Shown here: in pieces, positions 1-11,868 of the stretch
How the letters are laid out: the number at the start of each line of letters is the position of its first letter
Numbering within the stretch: the stretch's first letter is position 1
Notes under the pieces: model-generated
What the model saw: only the letters and a program-made list of their open reading frames with translations
What the model was told of the DNA's origin: nothing
Databases searched by the model: none
Origin: Halicephalobus mephisto
Taxonomy: Eukaryota; Nematoda; Chromadorea; Rhabditida; Panagrolaimidae
Assembly: GCA_009193035.1 (NCBI GenBank)
Contig: SWDT01000009.1
Coordinates: 1 to 64,000 of the forward strand
Direction: 5' to 3'
DNA length: 64,000 nt
Program-made: the position numbers and the translations under genes

Positions 1-340
1 AATTCAATGCAAAGAACTATAAGAGCTTCAATTGCTTAAATTCCGGTCTTCGTATGGTTCTAATCCAATTGACCCTTTAACCACTTTCAAAAATGATTAA
101 TAAAAAATTCAATTTTCTCAGTTGATGATTGAGAGAAACTTATGATTCGTTAAGTTAAAAAATAAAAAATTGTTGAATTGCGCTCAACTAACATGAATTA
201 TTTGAGGCTTGGAGATTGTGACTGAAGATCACACGATGCTTATCTAGTTAGTCAATGAATTTTTGCTGACAAATGTCAAGCGATTTTTTCTAATCTGCAT
301 TCAAAATCACATATAGTGATAATTATGATTCTTCCTTCCG
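1..340. other. AT-rich upstream sequence, no gene seen
   Basis: No open frame, RNA gene or clear motif could be supported here. It precedes the chemoreceptor gene and its upstream miniature repeat. Confidence 0.5.
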
Positions 341-498
341 TGTATCTACTAAATATAAAAAGAAACATAACTTTTGACTTCGTAACAATTGCGAAATGTG
401 ACACAATTATCACATTTTTCACGAATATTTGACTTTTGTGACGTAATAGTCACGATTTTCATTTGTAACTGGACTAAAAGTTACGTTTTTTGTGTGTC
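341..498. mobile_element. ~155-bp palindromic miniature element (MITE family A, copy 1)
   Basis: The two ends are imperfect inverted repeats of about 50 bp: a left part reading ATAACTTTTGACTTCGTAAC and a right part that, read on the other strand, begins GTAACTTTTAGTCCAGTTAC. The centre carries a further small palindrome around TGTGACACAATTATCACA. Two more copies of the same unit lie at about 14300-14445 and 14482-14642. Short length, inverted ends and dispersal are the marks of a non-autonomous element, but I see no transposase and no clear target duplication. It lies about 160 bp upstream of the chemoreceptor start codon. Confidence 0.7.
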
Positions 499-658
499 GT
501 TAATTCCATACTGTAGCAAATATAATTAATTTATAAATGTTTCCAATATTGAATTACAGTTAACACACATAAAAACCAAGGAAAAAGTAATTTCCAAATG
601 TATTAAATTCTATTATATTTCCAATTTTTTGAGGAAATAGTTGCTGTTTCTAGTTCTG

Positions 659-1711
659 ATGACGGTATTTAATAAGGAGTATATAGATGAAAACAGAACC
701 CGGATGTTCGTCTGTTTCGGAGTGAATACAGTAGCGGGGATTGTTGGGGTTCTTCTGGTGGTCAAGGCGAGTCCGAAACATATGGGTGTTTATAAATACT
801 TCTTATTAAACATAGTATTGTGGAGTTATTTGATGGATTTCGTAACTACCCTGCTGTGGATGCCGTTACCAGCAATGCCAGCCCCTTCCGTCTGTATTTC
901 AGGGATGATGAAAAGTCTGGGGAATTACAATGGAAACTACCTTTGTTTTATTGTTTTTGTCTTTACACTTGGAGGTTGTGGAACAGCTTGCAATGTTGCT
1001 GTTCTCTTCCGACTTTTCGCTGTCAAAGGCAAGAATCTGAATATTTTCACGAAAAATTACATTTTGCTCATCATGGCAATTGTTCATGTTTTGAACACAT
1101 CTCCAGTTATTGGTTTTTTTTACTACACGTTGAATATAACACAAAACTCCTACGAAGAACTTATAGAATACTATACCAGAGAATATCCGTTCATGAAGGA
1201 TCTGGTTTATCTCGTTCGTCCTTGTGGAGGATTCATCATGAGCAAAACCAACAAGATGCCCCTTGTTTTCTTCGCAATTTCACTGATATCCGTCTTAATC
1301 CATGTTCTTTTCGGATTAATCAACATGATTAGAATTCTTATAAAATACAATGAATCCGCAAAGTTAAAGAAATCGCTGACGAAGAAGGAAGAATTCCAGA
1401 AACAGCTGATTACGGCTTTGGTGATCCAATCTATGTTGCCCATCATATGTCTAGGAATACCCTATACTATCATCATCATCGAAGTCATCGCGGAAGACAA
1501 AACTTTGGCAGAATTGAGTAATTTTTTGCTTACTGTAGGTGCTCTTCATTCATTTTTCCACACCTTAATCCTAGCTACAGTAATCAAACCCTACAGAGAA
1601 GTCTTCTTGAAAATGAGCATCAGAAAAAGTACCCTTGGACTTCAGGAAACTAATATTCAAATTTTTCGAAATTCGATGAGACCTGTAAAATTTCCAACTT
1701 CTGAAACTTAA
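659..1711 (+). CDS. Serpentine chemoreceptor, Srh/Sri-like (Str superfamily)
   Basis: A 350-aa seven-transmembrane protein in one uninterrupted exon. The first ATG is at 659; the frame stays open upstream but only through TTG and CTG codons. Hydrophobic segments lie near residues 16-36, 45-68, 92-116, 131-152, 200-226, 252-276 and 285-310. The family signature is in the last segment, where a His-Ser...His pattern is followed by IKPYREVF, close to the KPYR motif that ends TM7 of Srh and Sri receptors. Such receptors act in ciliated sensory neurons of nematodes; the ligand cannot be told from sequence. The lack of introns is unusual for the family and may mean retroposition or intron loss, but the frame is intact. 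Class h versus class i is uncertain. Confidence 0.85.
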   Translation: MTVFNKEYIDENRTRMFVCFGVNTVAGIVGVLLVVKASPKHMGVYKYFLLNIVLWSYLMDFVTTLLWMPLPAMPAPSVCISGMMKSLGNYNGNYLCFIVFVFTLGGCGTACNVAVLFRLFAVKGKNLNIFTKNYILLIMAIVHVLNTSPVIGFFYYTLNITQNSYEELIEYYTREYPFMKDLVYLVRPCGGFIMSKTNKMPLVFFAISLISVLIHVLFGLINMIRILIKYNESAKLKKSLTKKEEFQKQLITALVIQSMLPIICLGIPYTIIIIEVIAEDKTLAELSNFLLTVGALHSFFHTLILATVIKPYREVFLKMSIRKSTLGLQETNIQIFRNSMRPVKFPTSET

Positions 1712-2071
1712 ATTTCGATTTTGGACATGTACTAATCCAATTGACTATGACCCATTTCTCATAGTTTGTAAATTAAATTTTTTTCAACTCTCTTTTCGAC
1801 AATATATTGATTTAATAAATCAAAAAGAAAGAGCTAAAACGTCGAAAAATATGACAAATTTTCTGTTTAAAAATTGTTGAATTTCTTTTTCACTTTTTTG
1901 GATAAAATAATTTTTCATTATTTTTAACACAGATGGTTACTTCAATTTCTATAGATCCTAAAAAAAATTAAAAAAATTAAAAAAATAAATTTTCTTCAGA
2001 ATTTTCGAATGGAAAATTTTTTTTCTATTTCGACAGTTCTATTAGTGTCTTCGTGTTAAATAACTGTTGGA
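1712..2071. other. AT-rich spacer
   Basis: Homopolymer-rich A/T sequence with no supported gene. It would hold the 3' UTR of the chemoreceptor gene. Confidence 0.5.
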
Positions 2072-2287
2072 TCATAGCTGGGAAATCCAGATCCGCGTGT
2101 GGACACAAATATGTGGAGATAACTTCATTGGGGCTACAGGCACGAGATAAAACACAACTCTCTTATAATTATTGCGCAATCTCAAAATTCTCGCCAAAAG
2201 ACAATCGTACGCCTTCCGTTGCTCCTCAGGGTATTTCCCTTCGGGACCAAAGTTATACAAGCTTCTACTCAAATAGATCGTGCACAA
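2072..2287 (-). other. Possible orphan exon or gene relic, unrecognised
   Basis: An open minus-strand frame with composition unlike the AT-rich flanks and a protein-like stretch (GPEGKYPEEQRKAYDCLLAR followed by a basic and then a hydrophobic segment). It has no ATG of its own: the frame opens with a non-ATG codon and I see no convincing acceptor. It lies just downstream of the orphan tubulin exon on the same strand but does not match the tubulin residues that should follow. It could be a relic, an isolated exon, or chance. Confidence 0.25.
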
Positions 2288-2365
2288 TCCAACAATAACA
2301 AAGTAGTTTTAAACGATATACATCACAGTTATTAACTTAGAAATTACTAAAATGAAATGAACTTA

Positions 2366-2590
<225 letters not shown>

Positions 2591-2894
2591 CTACATGAAA
2601 TTTCGTATTTCATCTTTTCCAAAAATTAAAATTTCCAAAGTTCTTTTATATGAAATTTTAAAACTTTATTGCTACTTTCAGATTCTCGTGGAAACTACTG
2701 ACATTGTTTAAGTTTTCTTTGATTATTCTAACATGCTCCAGAATCTGACAGAGACTTCTCGAGAGGTCTAGAATCGCAGACAAACATGACCATACCACCG
2801 GATATTTTAGATTCGAAAAGTTTTATTTTTTGAAGTTCATAAAAAAATTGTAACAATACCCATTTTATGTTTCATAATTCTTAAAATATCAAAT

Positions 2895-5800
2895 CTATTC
2901 AAAAGCGGAGATTTTAATGTCCCTCAATTCGGAAATTTTGTAGATCTTGTCTATGTCCGTCAGGTCGCTGATCCAGATCTTCTGGAGCCCGACCTTTATC
3001 CGTTTTTTGCCGTTGGAAACTGCGCCGTTTTTCATCTTCAACGAGGACTGTCTGTCGAGGAAGGACTCCATTTCTTCGAAAGATACCGTATCCCATCCGA
3101 GAAAAACATCGATGTCCGAAATTTCTCGAATAAATTTGTTTTTTCGACGTTTTTGTTTTCGATTTTGTTTCTGAAAAAAAAACTTTTTTTTGTTTAAAAT
3201 TAACAAAAAAAATTACTGTATTTTCTTTTTGAAGAAGAATAAGTTCGTCAGTTTTTCGTCTTTGAGAAAATCTTTTCAGTTTTCTTTTGTCTTCAGAATT
3301 CTGGAGCTTCTCTGGAGAACCACCAGATCGTTCCGAAACCAAGTTTTTCTTGATCTTGTTAGCCACTCCTCCATCGCATTTTTTGACTGCCTCAGGGATT
3401 GCAGGCTTAGTCGTCGCCAAATCTGAAATTGAACGTATTACTGTAAAAAAAATTTTTGATTAAAAAATTCCAAAAAATAGTCTCAAATAAAATTTTTTAA
3501 ATTTTCCAGTCGAGAGTGGAAATTATGAAATTTTTTATTTATATTAATTTTGTATAAAATAATTCCAAAAAATAGTCTCGAGTGGAATTTCTTTGATTTT
3601 TTCAGTCAAGAGTGGAAATTATGAAATTCTTTATTTATATTAATTTTGTATAAAATAATTTCAAAAAATAATCTCGAGTGAAATTTCTTTGATTTTTCCA
3701 GTCAAGAGTGGAAATTATGAAATTTTTTATTTATAATAATTTTGTATAAAATAATTTCAAAAAATAATCTCGAAACGAATTTTTTAAATTTTCCACTTAA
3801 GATCGAAAATTATGAAATTTTTTATTTATATTAATTTTGTATAAAATAATTCCGAAAAATAGTCTCGAATGGAATTTTTTAAATTTTCCAGTCAAGAGTA
3901 GAAATTATGAAATTTGATTTTTGTACGGTTCTAAAGAATTTCAAAACCACATTATTCGTAAAAATAAAAATTTTATGTAATTCCGAAAAATAGTCTCGAA
4001 TGGAATTTTTTAAATTTTCCAATTGAGACCCGAATTGCAAAATTTAATTTTTTTAATTAAAAAATTTTATAAATTTTATAAGTTTTATAAAATTTTTACA
4101 ACTTTTTCGAAATACCGTATTCTAAGAAATTTTTAAAATTATAATTTTTTCGATTTTTGTAAAATTCAAAAAATTATTACTCACCATAAATAAGATCATC
4201 GAATTCGTCCTCGACGATTTTCTTGATGGTTATGGATTTTTCAGAAGATGAAAGAACTTTCATCTGGTCTTCCCGGATCTGCTTATTTTTTATATCCTCT
4301 TCTTCTTTTTTTTTCGATCGCCGGATTGTGGTTTTCGGTTCCGATGTCGACAGCTGCAATTTTTATAATTTTCAATAACATTCATAAAAATCAAAAAAAA
4401 TTAAATATTTTCAAAAAAATTTTAAATTTTACAAAATTCTAAAATCCTTAATTTTTGAATTTTAATTTTAAAAATATGGAATTTTTAAAGATTTCTAAAA
4501 AGTTTTGGATTCCAAAATTGAAATTCTGAAAAATTTTAAAAGTTTATATTGGATTTTGGAAAATCTCAGAAGACCTCAGAATTCTGAAATATTTTAGAAT
4601 CTTCTGGATTCTGTAGATTCACAAAAGATTCTAAAATTTATAAATTTCTAGAAGATTCCGAGATTAAATAAAGAATTCTAAAAATTTGCAGAATTTTGGA
4701 TGATTTTATAGAATTCTGAAATATTTTAGAATCTTCTGAATTCTGCAAATTCACAAATAATTCTAAAATTTATAAAATTCCGAAAAGTTTTAATTTTTCT
4801 ATTTTATTCCAGAAAATTCTAGACCCCAAAAATGTCTACAATATTTTAAAGTTTCCATAATATTCCAAAATCCGAAAAATTCCGTTTTTAAAATTTAAAA
4901 TTCTCACCGAATTTTTTCTTTCTTCTTCGGTCTTGTTCATTTTCGATTTTTTTTCCGAAATTTCCCGATTTTTCTTTTCTGTTTCATTTTCACGTTGTTC
5001 AATCCATCGTTTTTTTTCGTTTTCTGCTTTTCTGAAATCAAAATTATTAATATTTATGAATTTCGACGATTTCTCACGATTGGAAGGACTTCGAAGTCCC
5101 GACGATTTCTTCGTGTTTCGACTTCATCGACCGTAATTTCCTTTCTCCGACTTCTGAATCTATTCCTTTCGAAACTTCTTTCATCTGAGACTGTAGCCGA
5201 TTGGATCCCGTCTTCATCTGCTCCCGCAACTCCTTCATTTTTTTTTCGAATTCGTCGTTGATGACAGGTTTGACGATTTCGTAAGTCCTTTTAGGTCTGT
5301 CGTCCTTCGGCTCCAGTCTACTAGATCTTTTGTAAGTTATTTTTTCTTCTTTCGGAGGACTAGATTCTCGAAATCTCTCACGAATCGAAGAAACTGTTCC
5401 ATTTTTTCTGAAATTGTCCTTCAATTCTTGTGCTTGTTTTTTCTCAACAGTGTGTTTTTCTTCTTCCGTCATATTCAAGGTCGATTTTCTCACTGCAGTT
5501 TTGTCTTCCAATTTAGGTCTTTCAATAGGGCTTCTAGAAGGTCCAGGATGTTCTTCTTTAGCGATTACCGTAGTAGAAGGAAAGCTGAGCGTGGTTTCTA
5601 TTTCAATATCTTCTTCTTCTTCGACTTCTTCAATTTCTTCTTCCTCAATTTCTTCTTCTTCGACTTCTTCTTCTTCGACTTCTTCTTCTTCAATTTCTTC
5701 GACTTCTTCTTCTTCAATTTCCTCTTCTTCAATTTCTTCCTCTTCTTCTTCTTCTTCGTCACTGTAGTATTCTTCAGAAGTTTCTTCTTCTGAATCCTTC

Positions 5801-8800
5801 ATTGCTGCTTTTTGTACAAGAGTTAAGGTACATCCCACTTCGACGGATTCGATGTATTCTTCTTCACTGGGGTAGGATATGGGACTGAGATACGTTCTGG
5901 AACCTCCGCTGGCAGTATCTATTCGAGAGACGGCGGGGAAGTAAATGGATTCCTCCATGTCGTCGTCGAAGGTGACGGAAGCGGTGAAAACGGGAGCCGG
6001 AGGTGGAATTGCGTTCGATTGAGGAACTCTTCCACGGGAATCTGCTCTGGATTCTGGTTGCATAAATGGAAGTTCGAATTCGCTATCGTAATCGCTGAAG
6101 GTGGAAGTGGATAATCCTGTAGGATCCACCGGATAAAGATCGCCTTTTGGAACTCCTGGAAGACTGACAGAAACTTCGCAATCTTCGTCGAATTCCTCAT
6201 CTTCGTATTCTTCGTCTTCATCTGAAGTCGAATCTCCTTCCGGAACTAGTTTGGTCCTGTCCCAAATGATCTTCTCAGACACCGGGGTCGAGGGGGTGGA
6301 GGCCTGGGTCACCAGCAACAGGGGCGGGGGTCTGGACATCCCGTCCTCGATCGGGATACTCAGCGATACAGAATTCGCTGAACCGTTTTCTTCGTCTTTT
6401 TTGATTTTTTCGAATTTATTTTGAACGAATTTTTCCATTTCTAGAGTTCTTTCTCTTCTTTGAACTCGTTTGACAGAAACAGAGTCCTTCGAATTATTCG
6501 TTTCTGATTTCCCAACTGGCGGTTTTGATTCTGACTTTTTGGGAGATTCTGATGACGTCACAAATCCCGATAACTGCTCCTGAAGTTCCGTCAATTTGTC
6601 GATTTTCGGCTTTTCTACCGTAATCTCTGAAAAAAAAATAAAAATTAAAAAAATTAAAAAAAATAAAAAATTAAAATTAAAAAAAATAAAAATAAAAATT
6701 TAATTATTAACTTACTTTCGGGAATTTGATTATCTTTTTCATCAACTTTTGACTTAATTACTTCGGATGTCGTTGAAGTCCTCGATGGATCCGTTGATGG
6801 ATTCGTCGATGAATTGCTTTTTTGAGAAATATTTTTTGAAGAAATCAAAGAAGTAGAAATATCGGTCACAGAGGATTTTTCTGAAACAATAAAATGTAAA
6901 ATACGTAAATAAAGAAATAAAAATAAAAAACAATGAACCTTTCGAAACAGCCGCTGGCGATTTCGATCGATTATCCCGGGATGTGTTTCCTGAAAATGGC
7001 TCTTTCGAGCTCGTAATCGAAGATTTTCTAGCTGCCAGCAATCCACCGACTCCACTTGATCGACGAAGTTGTTTTTTTTCTTTTTCGCTTTCGCTTTGGA
7101 CAAGTTTTCCCAAATTAGACATTTCTGATTCTGAATCTGACTCCTCGACGTCATCCAAAATTTCTAAAGAATTCCAGATTTTGAAAGCAAAAAAAATTAT
7201 TTTAATCCGAGTTTCGAAATTTTCCAGTTAAGACCAAAAAGTTTAAAATTTAGTGTTTTGGAATTTTTAAAATATTCAACAAGTTCCGAAATTACTGTAC
7301 TGCGAAAAATATCGAATAAAAAAATTAAAACTTTCCTGTTAAGATTAAAAAGTTTAAAATTTAGTGTTTTGGAATTTTGAAAATATTCAACAAGTTCCGA
7401 AATTACCATACTGCGAAAAATATCGAATAATAAAATTAAAATTTTTTAAAACTTTCCAGTTAAGATCAAAAAGTTTAAAATTTAGTGTTTTAGAGTTTTT
7501 TAAAATATTCAATAATTTAATTTGTGAAAAATGAAAATGTTAAAAAATTTCGAAAATTATTTCAGTTTTCAGAATTTTCCACTTAAGACCAAAAAGTTTA
7601 AAATTTAATGTTTTAGAATTTTTAAAATATTCAACAAGTTTTGAAATTACCGTACTGCGAAAAATATCGAATAAAAAATTAAAACTTTTTACAACTTTCC
7701 AGTTAAGACCAAAAAGTTTAAAATTTAGTGTTCGTGATTTTAAGAGGTTCTAAAAACATCTATTATCTACTAAAATTACACTATTAAAAAAACAGAACAT
7801 CTGTCACAAAATGTCAAAAAAAATTTTCAAAGCTTTTCAGTGGAAATCAAAAACTAAAATTTTGACTTCACGGATTCCTACCGTATCCTAAAGATTTCAG
7901 TAAATTTCTTAAATCCGGATATAATTTTAAAAATTCTAAAAATTTTTGAATTTTTTTTAAATTTTTTGAATTTTTTTTAAATTTTAAAATCTTTGAAATT
8001 TTCCAATTGAGACCAAAAATAAAAAAATTTAGTATTTACAAAATTCTAAAAACTCTGAGAATCTTCTGCAACGTTATCCAAATACCGTAGAAATCATTCG
8101 AATTCGAATAACTTTGGTTTTTAAAAATTTATAAAAATGAATAAAAACGAACTTTTTGAAGATTCATCTTTTCGGACATATTTGTCGTAAATTTTGGAAT
8201 AAGTGTCTTCCACGTTGTCGACCTTCCTCTCGGAGAATCGGTCGAGGGAGGACTCCCGGGACCCGAATCGGGACATCGACCTGTACTCCCGGTCGTGACG
8301 GGACAGGGGGGTGTCCCTGGGGTAGGACGGCGTCTGGGACCTGTAGGAGGGCCGGGAATAAGAAGAATAACTCGTACTGTACCTGAAAATAATAATCATT
8401 TAAAAAATAAATATTAATCATATTTAAAAAATAAATATTAATCATATTTAAAAAATAAATATTTTTGTCGAATTTTTGTAACTTTTAAAAAGTTCTAAAA
8501 TTTTAATTTTTTGACATCAATTCTAAAATTACATTATTATAAAAAATTGGATTTAAATATTTTTATAAAATTGTCTTAACATGAATTTTCAGAAATTTCT
8601 ATCGGATTTCGAAATTTCCCAAAATTTTTAAAGATTCTAGAAAATTAAAAAATTTTTTAAGATTCTAGAAAATTTTTAAAATTTCATTTTTTTAATTTTC
8701 CAAAATTTTTTAAGATTCTAGAAAATTTCAATTTTTTTTAATTTTTCGAAATTTTTTAAGATTCTAGAAAATTTTTAAAATTTCATTTTTTTAATTTTTC

Positions 8801-10396
8801 GAAATTTTCGAAATTATCATTCATAGAAGTAAATTTAAAAATTCTCACATGCTGGTGGACATTGTGGATGAATTTTTGGCTGGTGTATATCTGGAAGAAT
8901 CTCCTATATTCTGAATTCCTGTGGAGTAACTTGTGGATCTGGAACCCTTGTCGAATCTTGAAAGCCCTGAGGAATATCTGCTGGTTGAAGGATTGCTCGA
9001 ATAAGCCCCTGAGGGCTTGGACGAATAACTGCTGAATTTGTCTGTCCCGTATCTGAAAAAAGTAAAATTACATAATTATATAAATTTATAATTTGCATAT
9101 TTTTGAAGTTTTTTGGGAATTTTAAAACTTCGGATTTTTTGAAGATTAAAAAGTACGGGAAGATTTTAGAAGTTTATGTTGAATTCTGAGAAAGTTTTGG
9201 AATTTTAAAGGATTCTAGAGAATTCCACAGCACACAAAAAAGAGTACGTGGTGTATAATATATAATACGGTAAAACAGCTCTGATGTATTAGATAAATTG
9301 TATTCAATGTATCAACATATTGAATATAATACATCGATATCAACTTCATGTGCTTATATATTGAATATAATGTATGTGATACAGTACAGTCATTTCAATG
9401 TATCTGTACATTAAATAAAATCTACTGATATCTTACTTAGCCCATCGATACATTGAATATAATGTATTTGATACAGTATAATCATTTCAATGTATCTGTA
9501 CATTAAATACAATCTACTGATATCTTACTTAGTTCATCTATACATTGAATATAATATATCTCATATATTATAATCATTTCAATGTATATCATATATTATA
9601 ATCATTTCAATGTATCTGTATATTAAATACAATCTACCGATATCTTACTTAGTCCATCGATACATTGAATATAATGTATTTGATACAGTATAGTCATTTC
9701 AATGTATCTATACATTAAATACAATCTACCGATATCTTACTTAGCCCATCTATACATTGAATATAATATATCTCATACATTATAATCATTTCAATGTACT
9801 TTTTTGCGTGAAAAAAATTCTGAGAATTTTTTAGAATCAGAAACTTCTACTAAATTCTGAAAAGTTTACGAATTTTCAAAGGGATTTTGGAATATTTATC
9901 TAGATTTCAGAAATCTCTACATGATTCCAGAAAATCGAAATTCTTTACAAAAATTATATTTTTAAAAATAAAAAAACAAACCGAGTTGAAGATGACCCAT
10001 AGTGGTTATTGCTCATGTTGTCCCGATTATATGGACTTTTATAAGAATTTCTGACTCCGAAATTCTCTGCAGGACCACAACTGGAAGATCTAGAAGATAT
10101 GAAAGATCTAGAAGATATGGAAGATCCGGAAAATCGACGAGAGCTACTTGACTGAAAATCTTGGAAGTTGTCAATCGATTTCGATAACTTTCAAACTGGC
10201 AAGCCGGATCGAGCAGCTGACACATCCGGCGTGGGAGGATTATCCAAATCCACTTTTTTATTATTTCGAAATTATCAATTTAATTCGAAAATAAAATAAT
10301 TAATTTTATTTTAAAAGAACTCACATAATCAATTTTGTAATAATTACCGTAATCTCGTCCAAGACTTCCAGATCGATAATTACGTCCAGAATTCAT
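2895..10396 (-). CDS. Large Ser-rich/acidic coiled protein, 11 exons, unrecognised
   Basis: Exons on the minus strand: 10396-10325, 10151-9982, 9052-8849, 8382-8153, 7163-6939, 6880-6716, 6626-5078, 5031-4908, 4353-4185, 3422-3217, 3170-2895. Every junction has GT/AG and keeps frame, giving about 1129 aa. The N-terminal 290 residues are Ser/Tyr/Arg-rich with recurring SSRYS- and RYSSG-like runs. The long exon 7 holds a Pro-rich patch, two acidic blocks and an extreme Glu tract of EEEEIEEEEVEE type (about residues 720-790). After it come Lys/Glu-rich, coiled-coil-like segments such as KKMKELREQMK, a basic stretch, and a C terminus ending DIDKIYKISELRDIKISAFE. I see no catalytic domain, signal peptide or membrane segment. 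Composition suggests a cytoskeletal or nuclear scaffold protein, which is inference only. The gene model is well supported; the identity is not. Confidence 0.8.
3440..4170. repeat. Intronic tandem array with hairpin motif
   Basis: Intron 9 of the acidic-protein gene contains five or more related units of about 120 bp. Each holds a copy of TCTCGAATGGAA, an AT spacer and TTTTCCAGTCAAGAG, which together form an imperfect hairpin. The same hairpin recurs across the window (see findings). Confidence 0.7.
7200..8050. repeat. Intronic array of about 115-bp units with hairpin arm
   Basis: Intron 4 of the acidic-protein gene carries at least six degenerate units, each with TTTCCAGTTAAGACCAAAA followed by TTTAAAATTTAGTGTTTT. 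The arm motif is the same as in the introns at 3.4-4.1 kb and at 38.5-39.2 kb. Confidence 0.7.
8400..8848. repeat. AT-rich intron with short direct repeats
   Basis: Intron 3 of the acidic-protein gene starts with three copies of a unit reading TTTAAAAAATAAATATTAAT and later repeats a TTTAAGATTCTAGAAAATTT unit four times. Nothing else is seen. Confidence 0.5.
9231..9810. mobile_element. Palindromic miniature element with internal tandem repeats (family B, copy 1)
   Basis: The ends are short inverted repeats, CACACAAAAAAGAGTAC on the left and GTACTTTTTTGCGTG on the right. Between them is a tandem array built on TACATTGAATATAATGTAT and TCATTTCAATGTATCTGTAC with a period of about 115-120 bp. A second member, in opposite orientation, ends at 21564 with GTACTCTTTTGTGGG. 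It sits in intron 2 of the acidic-protein gene. No transposase and no certain target-site duplication are visible. Confidence 0.65.
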
Positions 10397-10465
10397 TTTT
10401 TTTTAAAATTCAAAAAAAAATAAAATTAATCGACTAAAATAAAGAAAATTTTCAAAAATAGGATA

Positions 10466-10597
10466 ATGTCAACGATTAAGGCGGCTTCGTTAGCTGATCC
10501 TGGAACAACTGACCGTCTCACTTTCATCAACAGCTCCTCCGGCAAAATTGATCGATTGTTGTTTGACAAGTGGTCAGTTTCCAGCGTTCCTAACTGA
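10466..10597 (+). other. Small ORF (43 codons), uncertain
   Basis: An ATG-initiated frame of 43 residues with balanced composition (it starts MSTIKAASLADPG) just upstream of the acidic-protein gene and divergent from it. Base composition is higher in GC than the surroundings. It may be promoter sequence that is open by chance. No domain is recognised. Confidence 0.2.
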
Positions 10598-11159
10598 TAT
10601 AGAAATAAAACAAAGTTTAACTTGCTTGATTAACCCAAATTCAATGAAATATTTCCTTCTGATTCGGCTTCCTTGGTGTAATGGAGCAGTTCGGAGCTCG
10701 TCGTTTTAACGTCAATGTTCAGCCTTCTATGTCTTAGAAATCACCATAGAACGAAAATGATGAAATTTCAAAGTGAATCTAACGATCGAAATTTTTTCAA
10801 AAATCCGACTAAATTGAAGATAATCATGCCAGAAATACTGTTGGATTCTGAATCAAGTACACTTTTTTCCTTCTATTTTTTATCTCAATTATAAATGAAA
10901 AGAAATAAAATACAGTAAACGAAACTAATACAGTATGGATTTACAAACTTTATAGAACCTAAAAAGGAGCTTTTTACGTCGTTAACAGCCTCATCGAATA
11001 GGAACTTTACAGACATGGAGGATGAATTTAACACACAGGACTGGGGCATATAGAACCACAAACACCATTCCGTACCAAATTCTAAAAAAATAAAACTATA
11101 TAAATGTACAAAATTACTTACTTTGTGGATTAAAAAAAACTTTTCTAGATTCCGAAATA
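10598..11159. other. Intergenic sequence, no gene seen
   Basis: Mixed-composition spacer. A segment near 10670-10720 has a vague tRNA-like start but no full cloverleaf. Nothing else is supported. Confidence 0.4.
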
Positions 11160-11331
11160 CAGTAAAACCTCGATATAAGTAACCCTAAGGGATGGCAGAA
11201 ATGTTGTTTTTACAGAGGAGTTGCCTTTATCGAGGGGTTTACTAGGGGAAAATCCACAGTAGGGATCGGAACCGAGTTGTCTTTAAAGAGGATTTGCTCT
11301 TATCGAGGGTGTTTTTAGCGAGGTTTCACTG
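11160..11331. mobile_element. pogo/Tigger-like MITE, 172 bp
   Basis: The element begins CAGTAAAACCTCGATATAAG and ends CGAGGTTTCACTG, giving inverted ends of about 13-20 bp, with TA directly on both outer sides as expected for a TA target duplication. Ends of the type CAGT...ACCTCGATA are typical of pogo/Tigger-type Tc1-mariner elements. It is far too short to encode a transposase. A second member with the same ends lies at 24627-24978. Confidence 0.75.
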
Positions 11332-11694
11332 TATTAGTTATTCATTTAATGGTAGTTTCTTAATTTATTAATATTGTTACTTTTATCCTTAACGGATGCC
11401 CAAGTCGAAATTAAAACTAAAATAAAATTAAATTTGTGCATAAAAATTAGATAAAATTGTTCCAATGTTGCAAATTGCGGATTTTACTTTGCTGCTGATT
11501 TTCTTAGAAACCTTCATCCCAGGTGTATTTCGTGTTTTTTCTAATTGCCTAATTTATTTTTTTAAATGATGAAAAATAAAAAATTCAAAATTCAAATTTA
11601 AATTTTTCTTAATTATCTTGTTTTAAAAAAATGATTTTAAAGATTAAGTGAAAAATCTCAAAAATACTGATCGAGGGTTGTTTTTGGAATATCC

Positions 11695-11868
11695 TGTACA
11701 TCAAAAAATTTATCTCAAAAAAAAAATTTATCTCAAAAAAAAAAATTTACCTCAAAAAAAAATTTATTTCAAAAAAAAATTTATTTCAAAAAAAAAATTA
11801 TCTCAAAAAAAAAATTATCTCAAAAAAAAAATTTACCTCAAAAAAAAAATTTATCTCAAAAAATTAAA
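11695..11868. repeat. ~17-bp tandem repeat (A-run plus TTTATCTC)
   Basis: About ten units of a run of A followed by TTTATCTC. The frame through it (lysine-rich) is a by-product of the repeat and not a gene. Confidence 0.8.

Noticed and set aside
5414..5793. Plus-strand poly-Ser and poly-Phe frames
   Set aside because: They are antisense shadows of the Glu-tract codons in exon 7 of the acidic-protein gene.
9804..9810. TTGCGTG as an AHR site
   Set aside because: It is part of the terminal repeat of a miniature element and stands alone.
10670..10740. Possible tRNA (CCTTGGTGTAATGGAGCAG)
   Set aside because: Only the first 20 bases are tRNA-like; no T arm or acceptor pairing follows.
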